From contig CAMVNL010000193.1 of NCBI GenBank assembly GCA_947168785.1, positions 1-5,362 of the forward strand: a DNA stretch of 5,362 nucleotides. The letters run 5' to 3'. Below the pieces are notes generated by a model, which saw only the letters and a list, made by a program, of their open reading frames with translations, was not told where the DNA came from and made no database searches. The stretch is from an uncultured Clostridia bacterium. GTDB lineage: Bacteria > Bacillota > Clostridia > Oscillospirales > Acutalibacteraceae. The position numbers were made by a program, and so were the translations under genes. Shown here piece by piece: positions 1-4,719 of the stretch; the first letter of the stretch is position 1, and each line of letters starts with the position of its first letter.

Positions 1-365
1 TTCTCATAATAGGTCCGGCTGTAAGGGTGGTCGCGGGCCCAGCTTTCGCCGCACGTCAGGTTGTAGTCGATGACGGCCTCGCCCCCGCCCGCCAGCTCCA
101 GCAGGCCCTGTTTCACAAGTGAAGCGAAGCGCTCCTTCTGGTCGGGGTTGCGCTCCAAAAATTTTTTCACCACGCAGGATTGCTCGATCTGGTATTTCAC
201 CCCGTACCGTTCGGCGAAATCCATGTATTCGAGGATCTGTAATTCCTCTAAATCGGAGTAGGGGCGCACCACCTTTCCGGTGTCCTCCTCCCGGTAGTGG
301 TCGGTAAAGCACCGCAGCCACGACGGGTCCATGTGGTTTTTGGCGATAAGATAGAGTTGTTTCAT
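1..365 (-). CDS. Glycoside hydrolase family 38 (alpha-mannosidase-type), N-terminal part, cut by window edge
   Basis: The first 121 codons of a gene running off the left edge. The product is expected to be a zinc-dependent retaining alpha-mannosidase of family GH38. The N-terminus reads MKQLYLIAKNHMDPSWLRCF. The H-x-D pair at His11 and Asp13 followed by P-x-W matches the GH38 motif that supplies two zinc ligands. A second family signature, LELAGGG followed by VIDYNLTCGES at residues 89-107, puts Asp100 where the nucleophile and zinc-ligand Asp is expected. There is no signal peptide, so the enzyme is probably cytoplasmic. The ATG at 365 is preceded by GAGGAG (379-374) with an 8-nt gap, which supports this start. 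It follows the GH31 gene on the same strand after a 230-nt hairpin-rich spacer, suggesting a joint role in breaking down alpha-linked oligosaccharides. Linkage specificity cannot be told from this fragment. An overlapping frame starting at 381 is a shadow. Confidence 0.86.
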   Translation of the reverse strand, partial: MKQLYLIAKNHMDPSWLRCFTDHYREEDTGKVVRPYSDLEELQILEYMDFAERYGVKYQIEQSCVVKKFLERNPDQKERFASLVKQGLLELAGGGEAVIDYNLTCGESWARDHPYSRTYYE

Positions 366-371
366 GTGATG

Positions 372-379
372 TTCTCCTC
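372..379 (-). promoter_or_regulatory. Ribosome binding site of the GH38 gene
   Basis: On the minus strand the sequence reads GAGGAGAA, then six bases, then the ATG at 365. The spacing from GAGGAG is 8 nt, which is ideal. The first base of this site abuts the conserved CAAATTGG segment of the repeat module, so the repeat comes right up to the ribosome site. Confidence 0.8.
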
Positions 380-490
380 AAATTGGGGTTTGTCGAGCAA
401 AGCTCGACGAGTTAGGCGGTGCTTCGCACCTGAGTTAAGCGCTTCGCTGAGTTAGGCGGAACCTGCGGTTCCTGAGTTAGGCGCTTCGCT

Positions 491-530
491 GAGAATAGAG
501 TTGAAAAGCTTTTGCCGATCAACTTTTCTC
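491..530. repeat. Central inverted repeat of the hairpin array
   Basis: This 40-nt core separates the plus- and minus-oriented halves of the array. GAGAA (491-495) and AGTTGA (499-504) pair with TCAACT (519-524) and TTCTC (526-530), with a small TAG/T internal loop. Between the arms is the palindrome AAAAGCTTTT (504-513, overlapping the arm by one base). It is AT-richer than its surroundings. Neither strand shows a stem followed by a clean T-tract, so it is not a convincing terminator. Confidence 0.7.
494..522 (-). promoter_or_regulatory. Weak candidate promoter inside the array core, facing GH38
   Basis: On the minus strand TTGATC (522-517) is followed after exactly 17 nt by TCTATT (499-494). 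Each matches the sigma-A consensus at four of six positions. A start near 487 would give the GH38 gene its own leader of about 120 nt containing the hairpins. The boxes are weak and also form part of the inverted repeat, so chance is a real alternative. Confidence 0.25.
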
Positions 531-595
531 AGGCGCGTCAGCGCCGCTTAACTCAGGCGCAGCCGCCTAACTCAGCGCCGCAGGCGCGCCTAACT

Positions 596-2317
596 TCATC
601 TCGACAAATCCTGCTTCCTCACATACACCGGAATCTGTTCCGTCTCCACGGTAAACCGGCCGCTTGGGACGGGTTCGCCGGTCCAGTAATCGGTCCATTG
701 GCCCTCCGGCAGATAGATTTCGCGGGCGTCCTCCGTAAAGCTGATGATGGGGGCCACCAGCCAATCGTCGCCCAGCAGGTATTCGTCGTCGATCGTGTAG
801 GTGTTGGGGTCGTGGGTGTAGTCCATTACCAGCGCCCGCACGGGCGGGATCCCCGTTGCGTGATATTTGTCAAAGGCCGCTTTCAGCCGGGGGATCAGCC
901 TATGCCGCTCTGTCAGCAGCGCGCGCACTTCTTCCACACAGTCGTAGGCCAGCCACGGGATCTGGGGGCAGTTCCAGGCGTTGATGAGGCACTGGGGAGA
1001 GAACACCACGGTCTGCAAACGGCGCAGCAGCTCTTTTTTGCTGCCCACGCCCCGCAGTTCCGGCGCCCACAGCAGACCGGAAAAGCCGCTGTTGACCAGC
1101 GCCCGCACAAAGCCCTTCAGGTCGTAAAGGTCCGAGTACAGCACGAAGGGGTAGGGGGCCGCCAGCGCCCCCATGGCGCGGATCTCCGACAGGGTGGGGC
1201 GGTTGTCCAGCGCCTGCCACATGGTCTGGGCGTAGAGCACGCCCAGCAGGTTATGGTACTGCTCGCCGTCCAGCCCGCTGGGGAATTGCGCGTGGTTGGG
1301 GAAGGACCAGCCGCCGGTGTTGTCGCTGCCGTCGCACTCGTCCGCCTTGAAGCCGTCCACGCCGATGGCGGTCAGGTTTTTCTGAAAATCCGCGAAGATG
1401 TTGCGGGCCTCCGGCAGGGCGAAGTCCGGCACCAGCCCCCGGAAGGTGGTATAGTCGCCGCTGAAGGGCTTCAGGTCGTCGTAAATGGGGCAGGTAGGGT
1501 AGACGTAGGCGTGCTCCCACAGGTTCACGTGAAAGCCCATCTTCTTTAATTTTGCCACAAAACCGGCGGGGTCGGGGAATTTCTCCGGGTTCCACACGTA
1601 GGTGCAGGCGTAGGCGTGGGTCTGCCAGCCCGGCTCAATGCCGATGATATCGCAGGGCAGACGGTTGTCCCGCATATAGGTCGCCACGTCTAAAATCTGT
1701 TCGTCGGAATACCGCCCGTTGCAGCGGTACAGCACCCCCAGCGCCCACTCGGGTACTTCGGGGCCGCCCCCGGCCATGCGGTTATATTGGGCGACGATAT
1801 CCGTGACGGTGTCGCCCTCGATGACGTAGAGATCCACTCCCTCGCAGTTGGGGACGAAGATGTTCACAAATGTGTTGCTGTCCGCCATGCGGGCGGCGTA
1901 GAGCTCGTCGGTGGAGAGCTTCACCGTATCATTCTCGTCCGGGGCAAAGCTGTCGCCGGGCTTCTGCGCGCCGAAATACAGCTCCGCGTAGCGGGCGGTG
2001 TCGATGTAAATGCCGTAGCCCTTGTTGGTGACAAAGAACGGCACCGGCGCGTGGGTGTCGCCATTAGGGGTGGCCGGGTCCGCGTTGCAGCGCAGGGTCA
2101 GCTTGCGGCCGGCGTGGTCGAATTCCCAGAAGTGCAGGCCACAGCCGTAAAAGCGGGCGTCCGCCGGGGCCTTGTATTCCAGCAGCACGCCGCCCCGCAC
2201 CCGGCGGAAGGAGACGGCGGAAACGTCAAAGGCGACCTCCGTCTCTTCATAATGGAAATCCTGACAGAAGCGGGAGGGAACCAGCGGCTCCGGCGTCCCG
2301 AAGGTGATTTTTTTCAT
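596..2317 (-). CDS. Glycoside hydrolase family 31 (alpha-glycosidase), short form
   Basis: A 573-residue retaining alpha-glycosidase, probably cytoplasmic since no signal peptide is seen. Residues about 1-185 are the N-terminal beta domain (RFYGCGLHFWEF near 55-66; PVPFFVTNKGYGIYID near 91-106). The catalytic barrel starts at PEVPEWALGVLYRCNGRY (186-203). GFKADE at 322-327 carries the expected nucleophile Asp326. YSD at 394-396 aligns with the acid/base region of GH31, making Asp396 the likely acid/base. SGLLWAPELRG (413-423) has Glu420 where many members have the Asp of W-x-x-D-I-G-G. The C-terminal part IYLPEGQWTDYWTGE (534-548) is typical, but the protein stops just after IPVYVRK (562-568), lacking the distal beta domain found in many 650-800-residue relatives. 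The ATG at 2317 follows GGAG (2331-2328) by 10 nt and has a good promoter. Sugar specificity (glucoside, xyloside, galactoside or other) is not determinable. The long antisense frame at 512-1549 is a shadow. Confidence 0.95.
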   Translation of the reverse strand: MKKITFGTPEPLVPSRFCQDFHYEETEVAFDVSAVSFRRVRGGVLLEYKAPADARFYGCGLHFWEFDHAGRKLTLRCNADPATPNGDTHAPVPFFVTNKGYGIYIDTARYAELYFGAQKPGDSFAPDENDTVKLSTDELYAARMADSNTFVNIFVPNCEGVDLYVIEGDTVTDIVAQYNRMAGGGPEVPEWALGVLYRCNGRYSDEQILDVATYMRDNRLPCDIIGIEPGWQTHAYACTYVWNPEKFPDPAGFVAKLKKMGFHVNLWEHAYVYPTCPIYDDLKPFSGDYTTFRGLVPDFALPEARNIFADFQKNLTAIGVDGFKADECDGSDNTGGWSFPNHAQFPSGLDGEQYHNLLGVLYAQTMWQALDNRPTLSEIRAMGALAAPYPFVLYSDLYDLKGFVRALVNSGFSGLLWAPELRGVGSKKELLRRLQTVVFSPQCLINAWNCPQIPWLAYDCVEEVRALLTERHRLIPRLKAAFDKYHATGIPPVRALVMDYTHDPNTYTIDDEYLLGDDWLVAPIISFTEDAREIYLPEGQWTDYWTGEPVPSGRFTVETEQIPVYVRKQDLSR

Positions 2318-2361
2318 ATTCTTTCTTCTCCGTTTATTTTTCAGACGGTTTTGCCTGTTCC

Positions 2362-2390
2362 AGTATAGCGGATCGCACGGCGTTTCGCAA
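2362..2390 (-). promoter_or_regulatory. Sigma-A promoter of the GH31 gene
   Basis: On the minus strand TTGCGA (2390-2385) is the -35 box (four of six consensus positions) and TATACT (2367-2362) the -10 box (five of six), with a 17-nt spacer. Transcription would start near 2355, giving a leader of roughly 38 nt before the ATG at 2317. It fires away from the acyltransferase promoter. Confidence 0.7.
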
Positions 2391-2408
2391 GGGCGAGGGG
2401 ATCTTTTT

Positions 2409-2425
2409 CAGAAAATATTTCTCTG
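2409..2425. promoter_or_regulatory. Candidate operator between divergent promoters
   Basis: The imperfect palindrome CAGAAAATATTTCTCTG has a perfect AGAAA-ATA-TTTCT core (2410-2422). Its centre is about 61 nt upstream of the inferred GH31 start and about 65 nt upstream of the inferred acyltransferase start, a place where one activator could serve both promoters. No regulator gene is in the window and the match to a known site is not evident, so this is tentative. Confidence 0.3.
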
Positions 2426-2445
2426 CGGACGGCGGAAGGAAGGAT

Positions 2446-2474
2446 TTGACAATTGCGGAAAAGAAATGTACAAT
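2446..2474 (+). promoter_or_regulatory. Near-consensus sigma-A promoter of the acyltransferase gene
   Basis: TTGACA (2446-2451) is a perfect -35 box, followed after a 17-nt spacer by TACAAT (2469-2474), five of six for the -10 box. Transcription should begin near 2481. The in-frame TTG at 2446 that would extend the downstream gene is the first three bases of this -35 box and would lie upstream of the transcript. The ATG at 2482 would sit at the transcript's first bases with no ribosome site. Confidence 0.88.
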
Positions 2475-2507
2475 AAAAAAAATGAGACGTTCCGGACGGA
2501 ACGCGGC

Positions 2508-2515
2508 AAGGGAGG
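2508..2515 (+). promoter_or_regulatory. Ribosome binding site that fixes the acyltransferase start
   Basis: AAGGGAGG is a near-perfect Shine-Dalgarno sequence ending 8 nt before the in-frame TTG at 2524. Together with the promoter just upstream it points to TTG at 2524 as the start, with a leader of about 43 nt. Confidence 0.82.
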
Positions 2516-2523
2516 GCTGTCGT

Positions 2524-4557
2524 TTGCAGGGCAAACAGCGCTTGCGGTGGATCGATATCGCCAAGGGGATCGGCATTGTGTCGATCATTCTCGGACACCA
2601 GGGGATCCCGCTGCTGGGCTTCGTTTATATGTACCATCTGCCGGTCTTTTTCCTGCTGTCAGGCTACACCCTGAAGGCAGGGCCGGTGAACGCCGCCTTC
2701 CTTCGGGGCAAATTCACCCGGCTGATGACGCCCTATTTCCTGACGGGCGCGGCCGTGTCGGTCATGAATCTGGTCAACATGGTGCTGCGGGAGCACAAGG
2801 GTTCCGTCATCGCGGCCACACAGAACCTGGCGGAAAGCCTGCGGGCGGTGTTCTTCGCCTCCGGCACCATCACGGAGTGCGGCGGCGCCTCCTTCCCCAG
2901 CATCGGGGCCATCTGGTTTTTACCCGCGCTGTTCTTCGCGCTGACGCTGTGCCGCTTTTTGCTGCACCGCTTCCCCGACCGGCGGATGGCGGCGGGGATC
3001 GCCGTCGTCGGCGCGGCGCTGGCAACCCTTTCGGCCCAATACGTCTGGCTGCCCTTCAGCGTGCAGGCCGGCGTTTACGCCTGCCCCTTCGTGCTGGCGG
3101 GCCATTATCTGCGGCAGACCGATTGGATGGAAAAGCCCCGCCCCGCGCATCTGCTTTTCGGCGGCGCGGTCTTTGCGGTGGGGGCCGTCACCAAGCTGGG
3201 GTCGGTATTTTATATGGTCACCACCCACGCGGCCAATCTGCTGGTCACCCCCGTGATCGCGCTGGTCGCCGGGTATTTCGTGCTGCAACTCTCGCTCCTG
3301 CTGGACCGGGTCCGGCTGCTGAAGCCCGCCGCCGCCGTCGCCGCGCTGCTGGGGAGGTATTCCCTTGAGATCCTCTGCCTGCACCTGTTCGAGATGAACA
3401 CGCTGGGCGTGTATTACGCGGGGCTGCTGGCGCGCCTGGGGCTGCCCCTCCGCAAGCGGACCGTGCTGCCGCTGCGTTTTTGCGTCATCGCCCTGCTGTT
3501 GGCGCTGCTGTTTGCCGCGCGAAAGCTGGGCGGGCGGCTGTGCGCGAAAAAAGCCCCCTCGGAGGGGCCAAGGGACCGGACTGTGGATCTGCTGCGCGCG
3601 GGGCTGATCGTCTCCATGATCGCGGGCCACGTGCCGCTGGACCCGACCTTCCGTACCATGCTTTACAGTGTCCACATGCCCGCGTTTATCCTGCTGTCCG
3701 GATACTTCCACCGCCCTGTCACGGCGGAAAACCTCAAAAGCCGTCTGTGGGGCCTTGTCAAAGGCCTGCGCTATTATCTGCTGTTTGCCCTGTTGTTCAT
3801 GGCGGAGCACCCGCCCGCGGACTGGCCCCGGCTGGCGCTGGGGATCAGCTATTCGGACAAGCTCTTTTCCGGCGCGGCCAGCGTGGGGCCGGTCTATTTC
3901 TTCCTGCTGCTGTTCGCCGTCAAGCTGATTTATTATTTGATCGATCTGATCCCGCAGCCATGGATCAGGCGCGGGGCGCTGATCGGCTGCGTCGCCGCCG
4001 GGGTATGGCTGGGCAAGGCGGGCTGGTGGCTGCCCTGGAGCGCGGACGCGGCCCTGTTCTGCGTGGCTTTCTATCACGCCGGGGCGCTGCTGCGGCGTTA
4101 CCGGGTTACGGAGTGGGCGGACGCGCACCCCTGGTGTTATTTTCTGCTGTCGCCCCTGTGGCTGTATATGACCGTGAAGGGTTCTTTGGAGCTGTCCGTG
4201 CGGAACTACGGGGAGGATTTCGGTCTGGCGATCCTTGGGGCCTGCGGCGGGTTCCTGCTGCTCTTCCTGCTGTGCCGCTGGCTGACCCGCCGTCTGCCCT
4301 CGTGGGCCGTGACCTTTTTCGGCGTTGTGGGCGAGGCCACCGCGTATATCCTGATCCTCCACACTCTCTACGGCGGCAGAATCTACGACCTGCTGGAACG
4401 GCTGCTGACCCAGCCCCTCGGCTGGCAGCGCACCAACGCCCTGCTGTGGGCCGCAGCGGCCGTCGTCCAGACGCTGCTGGGCACGGCGGCGTTCGTCGCC
4501 GTCCGCTTCCTCCGCCGCAAGGCCGCCGGCCTGCGGAAGAAACAACTGCCCGCCTGA
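2524..4557 (+). CDS. Tandem double acyltransferase-3 (AT3) membrane O-acyltransferase
   Basis: A 677-residue integral-membrane protein of two complete AT3 domains in one frame. Such domains move acyl (often acetyl) groups onto sugars of surface polysaccharides, wall polymers or lipids. Half 1 (about 7-334) starts WIDIAKGIGIVSIILGH, with Lys14 and His25 as a K-x10-H form of the family motif, then HLPVFFLLSGY (38-48), WFLP (131-134) and a closing SLEILCLH (His287). Half 2 (about 351-667) starts TVDLLRAGLIVSMIAGH, with the standard R-x10-H (Arg358, His369), then HMPAFILLSGY (384-394) and ILILH (His613). Each half shows about ten hydrophobic segments by eye. They are joined by a basic linker near 335-350 and followed by a basic tail. 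Ordinary AT3 proteins have one such domain of 330-400 residues, sometimes fused to an SGNH domain. No SGNH domain is visible here. TTG at 2524 is preferred over TTG 2446 (in the -35 box) and ATG 2482 (no ribosome site). The gene diverges from GH31 and ends before a terminator. Acceptor and acyl donor are unknown. The antisense frame at 4569-2920 and the plus frame at 3480-4802 are shadows. Confidence 0.93.
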   Translation: MQGKQRLRWIDIAKGIGIVSIILGHQGIPLLGFVYMYHLPVFFLLSGYTLKAGPVNAAFLRGKFTRLMTPYFLTGAAVSVMNLVNMVLREHKGSVIAATQNLAESLRAVFFASGTITECGGASFPSIGAIWFLPALFFALTLCRFLLHRFPDRRMAAGIAVVGAALATLSAQYVWLPFSVQAGVYACPFVLAGHYLRQTDWMEKPRPAHLLFGGAVFAVGAVTKLGSVFYMVTTHAANLLVTPVIALVAGYFVLQLSLLLDRVRLLKPAAAVAALLGRYSLEILCLHLFEMNTLGVYYAGLLARLGLPLRKRTVLPLRFCVIALLLALLFAARKLGGRLCAKKAPSEGPRDRTVDLLRAGLIVSMIAGHVPLDPTFRTMLYSVHMPAFILLSGYFHRPVTAENLKSRLWGLVKGLRYYLLFALLFMAEHPPADWPRLALGISYSDKLFSGAASVGPVYFFLLLFAVKLIYYLIDLIPQPWIRRGALIGCVAAGVWLGKAGWWLPWSADAALFCVAFYHAGALLRRYRVTEWADAHPWCYFLLSPLWLYMTVKGSLELSVRNYGEDFGLAILGACGGFLLLFLLCRWLTRRLPSWAVTFFGVVGEATAYILILHTLYGGRIYDLLERLLTQPLGWQRTNALLWAAAAVVQTLLGTAAFVAVRFLRRKAAGLRKKQLPA

Positions 4558-4564
4558 CGCCGTT

Positions 4565-4628
4565 TCCACGCGACGTGGATTTGCCCTTTAGGGGCAAATT
4601 GGCGTTTGGCGAGCTGTCGCTCGCCAAA
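4565..4628. repeat. Three back-to-back perfect hairpins
   Basis: Directly after the acyltransferase stop come TCCACG-CGA-CGTGGA (4565-4579), ATTTGCCC-TTTAG-GGGCAAAT (4579-4599, sharing one base with the first) and TTTGGCGAGC-TGTC-GCTCGCCAAA (4605-4628). Stems of 6, 8 and 10 bp are perfect and loops are 3-5 nt, the same style as the array at 392-598. The third hairpin with its left flank is a diverged copy of the module at 379-408. None is followed by a real T-tract, so they are not simple terminators. They may be a dispersed repeat or protect the 3' end of the mRNA. Confidence 0.8.
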
Positions 4629-4646
4629 TCTCTCTCTTTCCAAAAG

Positions 4647-4688
4647 AACAGGATCCCTGCCCGGAAACGGAACAGGGGTCCTGTTTTT
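4647..4688 (+). terminator. Rho-independent terminator of the acyltransferase gene
   Basis: AACAGGATCCCTG (4647-4659) pairs with CAGGGGTCCTGTT (4673-4685) as a 13-bp stem with one G-U pair. A small inner CCG-GAAA-CGG hairpin (4661-4670) has a GNRA loop. The T-tract is at 4684-4688. On the opposite strand the stem is followed by TTCTTTTGG, so it may also stop transcripts of the convergent isomerase-like gene. Confidence 0.85.
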
Positions 4689-4719
4689 GACGGTGTTCAT
4701 ACTGTGTTGATTGCGTCCG

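Larger units (their letters stand above)
392..598. repeat. Mosaic head-to-head hairpin array with GAGTTAGGC linkers
   Basis: Most of the 230-nt spacer between GH31 and GH38 is small perfect stem-loops separated by a conserved linker. Plus-strand linkers GAGTTAGGC or GAGTTAAGC begin at 409, 432, 449 and 474. The same linker lies on the minus strand at 546-554, 565-573 and, with one extra base, 588-597. The hairpins are GTCGAGC-AAA-GCTCGAC (392-408), GGTGC-TTC-GCACC (418-430), AGCG-CTT-CGCT (438-448), GGAACC-TGC-GGTTCC (458-472), GCG-CTT-CGC (481-489), GGCGC-GTCA-GCGCC (532-545), AGGCG-CAGC-CGCCT (555-568) and GCGCC-GCA-GGCGC (575-587). Stem sequences differ between units while pairing stays perfect and loops stay at 3-4 nt. 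The two half-arrays face each other around a central segment at 491-530. It resembles REP/BIME-like mosaic repeats in form, but I do not recognise a named family. No coding potential is seen. Confidence 0.85.

Noticed and set aside
4..381. A 125-codon minus-strand frame starting at 381
   Set aside because: It is a shifted frame of the GH38 gene. The frame from 365 has a proper ribosome site and the HMD and GES motifs.
504..530. Rho-independent terminator in the array core
   Set aside because: The stem has an internal loop and a long apical loop, and no uninterrupted T-tract follows the arm on either strand.
392..598. CRISPR array
   Set aside because: Repeat units are only about 9 nt, spacers are 8-16 nt and self-complementary, orientation flips midway, and no cas genes are present.
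512..1549. A 345-codon plus-strand frame opposite GH31
   Set aside because: It begins inside the hairpin array and runs antisense to the well-conserved catalytic part of GH31, with low-complexity composition and no recognisable motif.
3500..3600. Frameshift or assembly join creating the double acyltransferase
   Set aside because: The reading frame is continuous through the linker with no stop, homopolymer slip or overlap. Both domains are in the same frame from a single start.
2920..4569. A 549-codon open frame antisense to the acyltransferase
   Set aside because: Its composition is Gln/Arg/Gly/Pro-rich with no domain pattern, as expected of the complement of a GC-rich, Leu/Ala-rich membrane gene. 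It lies wholly opposite a gene with clear family motifs.
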